A stretch of 64,000 bases of DNA from Pogostemon cablin (taxonomy: Eukaryota; Streptophyta; Magnoliopsida; Lamiales; Lamiaceae): positions 36,302,088 to 36,366,087 of the forward strand of contig CM042955.1 in NCBI GenBank assembly GCA_023678885.1. The letters run 5' to 3'. The notes beneath the pieces are model-generated. The model was not told the DNA's origin, made no database searches, and saw only the letters and a program-made list of their open reading frames with translations. A program made the position numbers and the translations under genes. Below are positions 1 through 9,247 of the stretch, one piece after another. How positions within the stretch are numbered: position 1 is the first letter of the stretch; each line of letters starts with the position of its first letter.

Positions 1-2258
1 GCTGGTCTCTGCAACGGATCCTCCAATGGTGGTGGTGGTGTCCTTGGTTCTCCAATGAGAACCTCTTTCTCATTCTGACTCTCCTTGCTCCCACTCGAGT
101 TTGAGATGTCTAACTCGACTTCTTGGGTATTAGTCTTGTCAGAATTTGATGCCTCCAATCTGTTCTTGTACATAACATGTTCATTAAAAACCACATCTCT
201 ACTGCGAATAATATTTCGGTTGTTCTCATCCCAGAGTCTATAACCGAACTCATCACCACCATAACCAAAGAACGTACACTTAACAGATTTAGCATCTAAC
301 TTGCTTCTATCATTAGAACTAATATGAGCATATGCAACACAACCAAAGACATGCAAGTAAGACAGATTTACCTCTTTTCCTGTCCATTCTTCCTCTGGTA
401 TTCTGTTTTCCAACGGAACTGATGGACTTTTGTTAATTAGGTATGCTGCTGTGTTTACTGCATCTGCCCAAAACATCTTAGGCAGTCCACTCTTCAATCT
501 CATACATCTAGCTCACTCATTCAAAGTTCTGTTCATTCGTTCTGCCACTCCATTCTGCTGGGGAGTTCCTCTCACGGTCTTCTCCATGCGAATACCATTC
601 TCAGCACAATATTCCTTGAACTCACGGAGTTCATATTCACCTCCATTGTCAGAACGAAGACACTTTACTTTTAGTCCCATTTCATTCTCTACAAGGGCTT
701 TCCACTTCCTGAAAGTATCAAATGCATCAGTTTTATTTTTCAGAAAATAAACCCATACCTTTCGAGTGGAGTCATCGATGAAGGTCATGTAGTACTCCGA
801 ACCACCAAGGGACTTCGTGGGCACTGGTCCCCATAGATCGCTATGCACCAACTCTAACTTTTCTGCCTTCAAGGTTCTGCCACCTCTCGAGAAACTTACT
901 CTTCTCTGTTTCCCGAAAACACAGTCCTCGCATAGGCCAACTTCAATAGATTTCAGCCCTGGAAGTCTCTCTTTCGAACACATTACCTTCATCCCTTTCT
1001 CGCTCATGTGACCCAGTCGACAGTGCCACAAATCAACATTAGTCGTAGCTCCTGCAAGATCAATGCAGTCCTTGGAGTTAGTTGTAGTATACAACATCCC
1101 CTCCTTCTTCCCTCGCGCTACTATCATTACTCCTTTACTGATCTTCCAACTGTTGCTGCCATAAGTCACTGAGTATCCTTCTACATCAAGCTGTCCAATT
1201 GAAAGCAAATTTTTTTTCAATCCTGAAATGTGCCTAACACCATTCAGCTTTAATGTCGATCCGTTTGGTGTGGATATCCGAACATCTCCTTTCTCCACGC
1301 TCTTCAAGGGCTCATCATCAGCAAGGTAGACTTGTCCGAATTCACCAGACACATAGTTCTCCATTATTTCAGCATCACTGCATGAGTGAAATGATGCTCC
1401 AGAATCCAACACCCATGATTCCAGCGGACTACTGACACTCAAGACCAACGCATCTCCAATATCATCTATGGTTGCGTTTGCTGTCTTCTTCTCATTCTGT
1501 CCCTTCTTATTTTTCTTGGGCGCTGTACACTGATTCCTGTAGTGACCAAACTCATCACAATTTCAGCACTGGATTGAGTCTTTGTCTTTCTTGGATTGAC
1601 TCTTTCCTCTGGACTTTGATCTGCCACGATTCTGCCTACCTTTTGATCTGCCCCTATCCTCCATGTTCAGCACTGACCCTGAAGTAGATCCAGACTCTTT
1701 TCTGCAAACCTCCTCGCTAATCATCAGATCTCTCACTTCGTCAAGCTTCAATTTATCTTTCGCGAATGAAGTACTAACTGCAGTTACTGTGGCAGCCCAA
1801 CTATCTGGCAAAGAAGATAACAAAACTAAAGTAAGTACCTCGTCAGTGAATTTGATTTCGACTGAACACAACTGCCCAATGATCATGTTGAACTCGTTCA
1901 AATGTTGCTGCACAAGTGTGCTCTCTGACATTCTGAGGTTGAACAATCGTCTGATCAAATGAACCTTGTTCACAGTTGTGGGCTTTTGGTACATCTCCTC
2001 TAGGATTTGCATCATCTCCCTTGCAGACTTGGCTTTAGTTGTGTGGTAGGCTACGTTCATGGACAACGATAAACATATCGCACTCATTGCCTTTCTGTTC
2101 AACAGATTCCACTCCTTCAGATCCATCTTTTCGGGTTTCACCTTCTCTTCTAAGGGCACATACAGATCTTTGCCATAGAGATAATCCTCGATCTGCATCT
2201 TCCAAAACCCGAAATTTGATCCGTCAAACTGTTTGATTGAAATCTTCTCGTCACTCAT
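1..2258 (-). pseudogene. copia gag-pol polyprotein (gag, zinc knuckle, protease, integrase), two nonsense codons
   Basis: The frame opens at ATG 2258, directly after the leader. The first 231 residues resemble copia gag (UBN2 type), ending in a basic RGRSK-rich stretch. A CX2CX4HX4C zinc knuckle follows but is broken by a stop at 1563-1565, where TGA replaces an expected Trp codon. The protease motif VLDSGASF lies near 1400. The integrase has an HHCC zinc-binding region, then LWGPV, SDNGGEY and NGVAERMNRT, which carry the D, D and E catalytic residues. A second TGA at 513-515 follows RTLNE where Arg is usual. The frame then continues to position 1. Both stops fit single C-to-T or G-to-A transitions. 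This is the polyprotein of a mobile element, not a host gene. Confidence 0.9.
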
Positions 2259-2282
2259 TGTGACTGCTCCCTTCGAACCCGA

Positions 2283-2296
2283 GGCTCTTGATACCA
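2283..2296 (-). other. primer-binding site (initiator tRNA-Met type)
   Basis: The minus strand reads TGGTATCAAGAGCC two bases inside the LTR end. It is the plant tRNA-iMet complement TGGTATCAGAGCC with one inserted base. This fixes the orientation of the element and the inner LTR boundary. Confidence 0.85.
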
Positions 2297-2298
2297 GT

Positions 2299-2630
2299 TG
2301 TTAGGTATTTAGACACACACACGCACACGATGACACGAATAACACGAGATTTATTTACCCAGTTCGTCTTTCGACTACATCTGGGGGCAATGCCAAGCCA
2401 GGATTTTTCTTACCTTGTTGGACAAGTCAACTACAATGAGAAAATATCTTGATCTAGATAACACAATGGATAACTTCTTGATCAAGATAACACAATGGAT
2501 AACTTCTTGATCAAGATAACACAATGGATAACTTCTTGATCAAGATAACTTGCCCTAATCCTAAGCCCATTAGGATCAACTGGGCCAAAAGAAATACGGG
2601 CCCAAAGAATTTAGGCTCCATACTCCAACA
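2299..2630 (-). repeat. 5' LTR of the copia element
   Basis: On the minus strand it starts TGTTGGAGTATGG and ends CCTAACA, giving the expected TG...CA ends; length 332 bp. It abuts the primer-binding site on the inner side and the broken B3 gene on the outer side. It contains three tandem copies of a 29-bp unit at about 2456-2548 (core GATAACACAATGGATAAC). The partner LTR lies outside the window, so the target duplication cannot be checked. Confidence 0.88.
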
Positions 2631-3387
2631 AACAACCAGTTTGTGCCAACCTAATTTGAGTACCAATTTCTTGAGACTTCCCCATGTCTTCATATCCAAA
2701 TAAAAATTCCTCCCTTCGGAATCCACCGCATGAATCCTCCGCAACCCATTTTTGGAATTTAAAACAAGATCAAACTCTTGTGGTCTCAAGAACCCCTTCA
2801 ATACTTTCATGTTGACTAAATTCAAGAAGAGGCGGTTCTTGCCCTTTGTGACGTTCGACATGGTCAGCTTCTTCTGATACACAAATACGAATTCCAACCC
2901 CACTTCAAACCTAATCTTTTCAGACAGCACCAAAGGAATCAAGGGTGGTGTTGATTCAGCAACATCCATTTTTCTTATCTTCTTCTTTTCACCTGCAGTG
3001 TGGTCACAACTTCTCTTTCTTGTGGGTTTTTCTTGGAGGGTTCCAACCCTATGTGTTCAGACAGGGCGAAAGGATTACCGCCACCATCATGTTGTACTTT
3101 TCTTGATCTCACTTATTTTTTCTTCTTTTTTCACTAGGAATGGCATGAGAGTTTCTTGGCTTTTCTTGATTTGGACATGCTACTTGTTGTGGCGGGACAC
3201 ATCGCAATGGCATCGGATTGTGAACATGTGTTGTCGGATTGCCGCAAGAACAAGAATACAAAGAGCAAGAAGAAGAAGTGTCTTCTCCAATAGATGGTGT
3301 GGGTATGGGTGTGGGTGTGGGTGTAGGTGTGGGTGCAGAATTAACAGGTGGTTTTAAGATGTCTTCCCCAAATAACAAAACTACCAT
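2631..3387 (-). pseudogene. B3-domain transcription-factor gene, 3' half lost to copia insertion
   Basis: The proposed start is ATG 3387. Exon 1 (3387-3113) encodes a Pro-Thr repeat (a GGTGTG-type microsatellite at 3296-3340) and a basic tail. A 64-bp GT-AG intron (3112-3049) keeps the frame, and exon 2 (3048-2631) encodes a basic segment and most of a B3 DNA-binding fold: KKLTMSNV, NRLFLNL, then EGRNFYLDMKTWGS and LKLGWHKLV. The fold resembles the plant-specific REM/DUF313-like B3 proteins. At 2630 the coding sequence runs straight into the copia LTR, so the last strand of the fold and everything after it is displaced. The frame stays open about 40 codons into the LTR. The protein is unlikely to function. 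The B3 call is strong; the exon 1 and intron model is an inference from phase. Confidence 0.72.
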
Positions 3388-3444
3388 AGCTGATTATTTA
3401 CTCTCAATGTTAAGTATTATTAATTAATAAAGGCACACCAGCCA

Positions 3445-3453
3445 TATATATAA
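3445..3453 (-). promoter_or_regulatory. TATA box candidate of the B3 gene
   Basis: A TATATATA run on the minus strand lies about 60 bp upstream of the proposed ATG at 3387, a normal spacing for a plant core promoter with a short leader. AT-rich surroundings make chance possible. Confidence 0.4.
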
Positions 3454-3702
3454 GGAACAAGTCACTAACCCCACCGCTTTCCCCCGAATGCTACCCAAAT
3501 AATACCTTAATTGCAACTTATTGTTTGATCCCCAATATGATATATAATTAAAAACATACCCGGCCATTTTTTTTTTGGAAAAAGAAGCATACCCGGCCGT
3601 TAATGATATTTCTACCCTTCATTAATTACAACTCATTGTTTCCTTTTCTTCATAGGAAAAGGATCACTGAAGATTTATTTCTCTAATTACATTAAGGTTT
3701 AT

Positions 3703-3955
3703 GTTGATTCTTATAGAATACCGTAAAAGAGGCTATGAGAAAACTCTCATTTTCATTAATCAAATTCAACCCTCCTAAAAACAATTACAAGATCACTTAT
3801 TTATAGGTGATATCAAGATCTACCACATTAATGATAATTATGAATAAAAGGAAACAAATCAAAATATTAATACTAATTATTCTAAATATGAAAGGAAGCA
3901 AATTAAAACATAATTATATTAATTATTTTATATATCCACCATATCTGCATCATTA
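3703..3955. repeat. LTR-like direct repeat, copy 1
   Basis: This 253-bp segment, from GTTGATTCTTATAGAATACC to ATCTGCATCATT, is repeated almost perfectly at 4051-4302 and in diverged form at about 5325-5515. It flanks the acidic ORF at 4329-4910. A decayed LTR array of a non-autonomous element is the likeliest reading. Confidence 0.65.
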
Positions 3956-4050
3956 TAGAGCGAGAGCTTATTAAAAGATAAATATACGAAGAATAAACTC
4001 TATAATCCATTGATTCTTAAAGAATACCGGAAGATAGACAACTCAAATAC

Positions 4051-4302
4051 GTTGATTCTTATAGAATACCGTAAAAGAGGCTATGAGAAAACTCTCATTT
4101 TTATTAATCAAATTCAACCCTCCTAAAAACAATTACAAGATCACTTATTTATAGGTGATATCAAGATCTACCACATTAATGACAAATATGAATAAAAGGA
4201 AACAAATCAAAATATTAATACTAATTATTCTAAATATGAAAAGAAGCAAATTAAAATATAATTATATTAATTATTCTATATATCCACCATATCTGCATCA
4301 TT
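4051..4302. repeat. LTR-like direct repeat, copy 2
   Basis: Near-identical to 3703-3955 with a 348-bp offset; only a few substitutions and one indel are visible. It ends 27 bp before the stop of the minus-strand acidic ORF, where a 3' LTR would sit. Confidence 0.65.
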
Positions 4303-4328
4303 CTCCTCTGCTTAGAAACGATTTGCCC

Positions 4329-4910
4329 TTAAATTGTGCTAGTCGTATCACGAACAAAATAAGTGCGGAGACACGTCGAAATATCTTTAAATTCATGTAA
4401 TCGAAAATCTTTCAGTCGAGCAACTTCATATCCAGCAGAATCGCTAATTATAAGATTCATAAAATATGAATCTTTTAGATCAAATGAAACTTCCGCATTA
4501 AACACGTCATAATTTGCAACAATTTCAATCATCTCTGCATCAAAAACTGGATCGCCATTGGCACCGTGGAAAATTGCATCATCTTCTTCATCAAAGATTG
4601 GTGGGGAATCATAACCACCATACGAATCTCCTTCATCAAAGATTGGTGAGCCATCATATTTACCGTAGAAAACTTTACCATATTCCTCATTGAAGATTGG
4701 TGGGCCACCATCAACAGATTCGACTTCTTCATCGAAAATTGGTGCACTGTCATAGTCGCCATAGGAATTTTCTGAATCTTTCTCATCAAAGATTGGTGAG
4801 CCATCATATCCATCAAAAGATATGGGATCGAATACCAACAAATCCATTTTGTTGGTAGATCTGCATAACATCATCTTTATACGATGACTGATCATCATAA
4901 ACAGAATCAA
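4329..4910 (-). CDS. acidic repeat ORF of a non-autonomous LTR element (function unknown)
   Basis: A 193-residue frame dominated by six or so imperfect copies of an acidic motif of the type YDGSPIFDEE, spaced 15-25 residues apart, followed by a non-repetitive C-terminus of about 60 residues. There is no signal peptide or membrane segment. Upstream on the same strand, at 4953-4964, is a sequence close to the initiator tRNA-Met primer site (TTGGTAATCAGAG, one base inserted), and beyond it LTR-like sequence up to about 5520. Short acidic PIFDE-type segments are, as I recall, common near the gag of plant LTR elements. The frame is open and could be expressed; nothing in it tells what it does. Confidence 0.5.
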   Translation of the reverse strand: MILFMMISHRIKMMLCRSTNKMDLLVFDPISFDGYDGSPIFDEKDSENSYGDYDSAPIFDEEVESVDGGPPIFNEEYGKVFYGKYDGSPIFDEGDSYGGYDSPPIFDEEDDAIFHGANGDPVFDAEMIEIVANYDVFNAEVSFDLKDSYFMNLIISDSAGYEVARLKDFRLHEFKDISTCLRTYFVRDTTSTI

Positions 4911-4966
4911 AACCTACTTGAAATCTCGAATCCAACATCGAGAATTTGTCTCTGATTACCAACTGA

Positions 4967-5520
4967 TGCAGTGGAAGATACGAAATGACGATAAAATAGA
5001 TATTAATCCATTGATTCTACAAAGAATACCGGAAGAGCGAATAGATGTCTACTCGAACGTTGATTCTTCACACAAGAATACCGTAGGAGTAAACGCACGT
5101 GATTAAGAGTATTAGTCTGTTGATTCAAGAGGAATACTGGAAGAACACAAATAAAACACGACAGAAGGGAATAAACCCAAACTTTTCTTTAATCAATTTC
5201 AACCCCCTTTATGGTTAAATCATCTGAAGGATGATTTAATCTAGTTGCAACCAAGATACATTTATGTAATAGAAAATACAAACTTACAACTTCGCACATC
5301 AATTCTACTAATTTCAACTCTCACTTTCATTAATCAAATTCAACTTTTTTCTAATACATAAGAAGACCACCTATTTATAGGTGATATCAAGATCTAACGT
5401 AATAATGATAATTACAAATAAAAAAAATAAATCAAAACTTTAATATTAATTATTCTAAATATGAAAGGAAGCAAATCAAAATATTATTAAATTAATTACT
5501 AAATATATCTCCATCACTTT
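4967..5520 (-). repeat. putative 5' LTR and leader of the acidic-ORF element
   Basis: It begins next to the PBS-like sequence and repeats the motif AGAATACCGGAAGA several times (about 5020, 5070 and 5130, in varied forms). At 5325-5515 it contains a diverged copy of the 253-bp repeat found at 3703 and 4051. The outer end is not sharply defined. Confidence 0.4.
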
Positions 5521-6274
5521 TTAGATTAGACCCATCTCGGAGTTAGTGAATTTCTCGATTTTTATTAATTATTTTCATTAGTTTTGGATTATTTCCACCG
5601 CCATCACCAACTCCAATCATTTAATTGTTGTTTGTTGTTTCTCAACTTCGAGTATACTTGTAACAGAGAATTTTTTCACATAATACATAATACATACATA
5701 TATTAAATAAAAGATGCATTTAATTCATATGAAAGATAATTGCCTATTTTATATTGAATCTCCATATTTTTTTTCTTTTGGCAAATAGAAAGCATTACAT
5801 TTGCAGCGCCTCTTAGTGTTATCTGTGATAACAATTAAGGTTTCAAACAATTTAATTATAATCATAAAATAAATGGTCCTATCCGTGGATAGTAATATAG
5901 TGATTCAATCAGGTACTAAATATAAAATAAATAATTTATAATTTAAGAGCTTGGATCTTACTTACAATTATGTACCTTGAATTAGAGAATGATTTTCATA
6001 CATGAAGTTTTGAAATTAACATATCAAATGAAATTGATTGAGAGTGAATTGTGTGTAAAAAGTAGTTGAAGTGCTGGGTATGTGAATTTTGGATATATTG
6101 AATAAAATTAAAATTGTATTTTTATATAGTAGTTTAAAGTTTTTTAGGTGCCATTAATAAAGTTTTGAATCGCAACTGCAACACCCTTCACAAATTCCAA
6201 AAGAACCACTGAAATGACAAAATTTTTCAAGTTGAATTTCTTATTTCATATTTGTGTTTATTGGTATTTTACAA
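5521..6274. other. AT-rich intergenic sequence
   Basis: No coding frame with recognisable similarity, no terminal repeats and no tandem array is visible here. Confidence 0.6.
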
Positions 6275-6276
6275 TA

Positions 6277-7797
6277 CTCCCTCCGTCCCTGGTATGCTGT
6301 CGCCGGCCTACCAAAATATAATTTATTTCCAACTCACTCTATTACGTAGTATAGTAGCAAGTAGGGTCGAACCCAAGAGAGTATAACGAACTTTAATTAA
6401 ATTAAAGTGATTCAAACATATTAAATAAAAATAGGGGGATTTTGATTGCAGAAAAATCATAAATTGAGCAAATAATGAATTGTCTTAATATTAAATTTTC
6501 AGAGTAGATAAAAATTAATAATTAAATTTATCAAGTGATGAAAACCTAGTCTAGGATGCCGATCCCCTCCCGTTTACTAAATTAATTAATTATCTGAATT
6601 AATCATCTAATCTATTGCGCAAATTCAAATCCCTAGATTGACGGTACGACCAATCAACCCGAATGTTCTTACGTTTATCAACTAGGGTACGACCACTAAA
6701 TTGAACTATCTATGAGTGACCCTATGGATTCGAACTCATAAACGCATTAGAACTCTAAACATATGATTACTAGGCTACGAAATTCGGCTAGGTATCATAC
6801 AACCTAGATTTTATTACACCTAGAGGGAACAGTCTCTACTTGTTACTTAATCCAATTCCTACAACAATTACGGATTGTAGTTCATAGAATAATAGTAAGC
6901 AATTAAATAATTAATCTAGTTGATCAGGCCAAAATAATTATCAAATTACTATAAGGAACATCAAAGCATGTAATAAAATAAACTTGCACACAAGATTCAA
7001 CATAAAAATTCTAAATAATTGAATTAATAATTCAACAGGAGGTTCACGAATCCTAAACTAGAGAAGGGGATTAGCCCCTCATGTTCATAGCAAACTATAA
7101 AATACAATTAAAAATAAAGAACCGATGAGTCTTGATTGTTCTTCGATTTCACTTCACGCCTAATCTGCTACCAATCTCGTCTTCTCCTCTTTCACGCCAA
7201 TCTTCCGGATATTCACGTGAATTCTCATGCCCCAAAATAAAATACATCCCATAAATATCTTGTCTTGATCCCAAAGTAATCCCGATCTCTTTCCTTATCT
7301 TTTCTTCCAAAAATATCTCCAAGATCTCTTTCTTTTCTCCTTTATTTTCTTTTTGATCGGTCATTATACAGATTTGGAAGCAGATCGGATCCTAAAAATA
7401 TGCTTGCTGATTTATTTCCTTATTTGCTCCTTTAATAACATGTTTCCACATCAATTTAAATAATTAAAGCAATTATCTCACAAAAACAATATAAGTCAAT
7501 ATTAGCACATAAATAAATATAATTAAATTAAATAGACTTGAATTACCACCAAATAATCATGCTAAAATATGACTTATCAGTCCCGCCAAAAGGGAATTTT
7601 TTGCTTTTTTACACATAAATTAAGAAGTATTATTATTTAATGTGTATTGAGTAGTTGTATTAGTGGGAGTGTAGGCTGATATTATAATTGTATTAGTGGG
7701 AGGTGTGTGTCTCACGTGTGTAAAAAAATAAAATGAGACCCTTTGGGTGGGACGCACAAAATATAATAAAGACCCTCTTTGAATGGGATGGAGGGAG
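6277..7797. mobile_element. Stowaway-like MITE, split by an insertion
   Basis: The left end CTCCCTCCGTCCC (6277-6289) and the right end GGATGGAGGGAG (7786-7797) are inverted and flanked by TA (6275-6276 and 7798-7799), as in Tc1/mariner-derived MITEs. Without the insertion at 6290-7579 the MITE is about 230 bp. Confidence 0.72.
6290..7579. mobile_element. solo-LTR candidate inserted in the MITE
   Basis: A 1290-bp segment beginning TG and ending CA, flanked by the 5-bp duplication GTCCC (6285-6289 and 7580-7584) within the MITE. It has no coding frame worth reporting and no internal LTR pair. Length, ends and duplication size fit a single LTR left by LTR-LTR recombination. The orientation is probably minus (start TGATAAGTCATA). 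Confidence 0.65.
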
Positions 7798-7994
7798 TAT
7801 AAAAAACTATACCATACAAATGATCATTAAACCATTGGGGCATGTGTTGAATTTTGCGCTATCACATTTAATTTGTAGAATAAGAGATAGAAGGTGGACA
7901 CACCGGATCTTCTGCGTCATTTTCGTGCATCATCTCATGTGCGACACGTTAAGTGATTGACACATAAGAGGAGGAAATAAATCCAAGCATTGCC

Positions 7995-8404
7995 CCTAGG
8001 TGATGTTTGTTTTGGGGTTTTGGGAAGTTTGAAAATCATGAATAGTGATGTTGTGTTTGTTTTGGGTTTTTGATAGAGTAGGTTTTAACTTTATATCAAA
8101 TCAATGTGTAAGAATGTATTAATTTATATAAGAAAGTAGATGAGAGAGGAGAGATAAAGAGAGAAAGTGTATTAATTGAGGAGAGAGAATGTATATATGT
8201 ATATATAAGTAGGGGTGTGCAAAGTTTGGTTAAAACCGAACAAACCGACCAAACCAAACCGAAATATCAATTTGGTTCGATTTTTTAAAATTCGGTTCGA
8301 TTTTCGATTTTGCAAATCCAATTTTTAAAATTTTAGTTCGGTTTTCGGTTTTAAAATTTAAAATTTCGGTTAACCAAAACCGAACCGAACTTTTAATTTA
8401 TTAT

Positions 8405-8451
<47 letters not shown>

Positions 8452-9038
8452 CTTTATTATTTTATTTTATACATATTCAATAATTTTTTGTCATCCTAAA
8501 CAAAATTACTTAATTAACTAGATTTAATTTTCAATATCAAATTTTAATTAAAACTTAAAATAATTTCATCTATTCAATATTTTTTTTTTAAATTGTATTA
8601 ATTTATACTACGAAAAAAAAAGTGAAATATATATTTATTATGACCATGTAAATATATATATAGAGTTATATAATATAAAATTATATATATTATTGTAGTG
8701 TATGTTATATTAAAAATACTTTAAGTAGTGAAAATATAATAAAATGATATAAAAAAGATTGTTTATTTTTTAAAAAAATTAATAAATTTCGGTTCGGTTA
8801 ACCGAAATAACCGACCGAAATACTTCGGTTCAGTTAATACCGGTTTTGTAAAAGTTCGGTTCGATTTTGGTTTTGTAAAAAAGTTTGGTTTGGTTTTCGG
8901 TTTTGAAAGTTCGGTTTTCGATTTTCGGTTAACCGACCAATGCACACCCCTATATATAAGGGATGATTTTTAAAATTTGGGTGTGGAATTTCAATTTCAA
9001 TTCCGGGGTTTTAAAACCTGGAACAAACATCCCTTAGG
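7995..9038. mobile_element. MITE with GATGTTTGTT-type inverted ends, host of a nested MITE
   Basis: The left end CCTAGGTGATGTTTGTT and the inverted right end CCTAAGGGATGTTTGTT match at about 14 of 17 positions. The AG-rich interior is interrupted by the hAT-type MITE at 8210-8952. No clear target duplication is visible. It ends about 210 bp before the PRD1 start codon. Confidence 0.5.
8210..8952. mobile_element. hAT-type MITE, 743 bp, 8-bp target duplication
   Basis: A perfect 12-bp inverted terminal repeat (TAGGGGTGTGCA) is flanked by the 8-bp duplication TATATAAG (8202-8209 and 8953-8960), the size typical of hAT transposons. The subterminal regions are packed with CGGTT/AACCG motifs in both orientations, which can fold into long hairpins. 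The centre carries an (AT)n run at about 8410-8448. No transposase is encoded. Confidence 0.85.
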
Positions 9039-9247
9039 ATTTAAGGATTAGGATATAGTTTCTCTCTCCTACGTATCGTCCATCTAACGATGCGGTACAG
9101 AAGATGATGTACCAAATTACACAGAGAATCCGAGCCGGAATGCGGAATGGGTGATTCCATTTGTTTCTAACTACATCACGTGGCATGGTGCAAGCATCTC
9201 CTTCCCGCTTCCATCTGAAATTTTCCTCCGCCAAGACTGCGTGAGAC

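Larger units (their letters stand above)
1..2630 (-). mobile_element. Ty1/copia LTR retrotransposon, 5' part, truncated by window edge
   Basis: Read on the minus strand, the order is LTR (2630-2299), primer-binding site (2296-2283), gag (from 2258), zinc knuckle, protease and integrase, running off the window at position 1. The order protease-integrase before reverse transcriptase is that of Ty1/copia elements; the RT and RNase H would lie beyond position 1. The insertion interrupts a B3-domain gene at 2631. Two in-frame stops in the coding part make this copy non-coding as it stands. Confidence 0.93.

Noticed and set aside
430..2236. Plus-strand ORFs across the 5' copia element
   Set aside because: They are antisense shadows of gag, protease and integrase on the minus strand.
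7149..7364. 71-codon Lys/Glu-rich ORF
   Set aside because: It lies inside the solo-LTR candidate with no similarity or start support.
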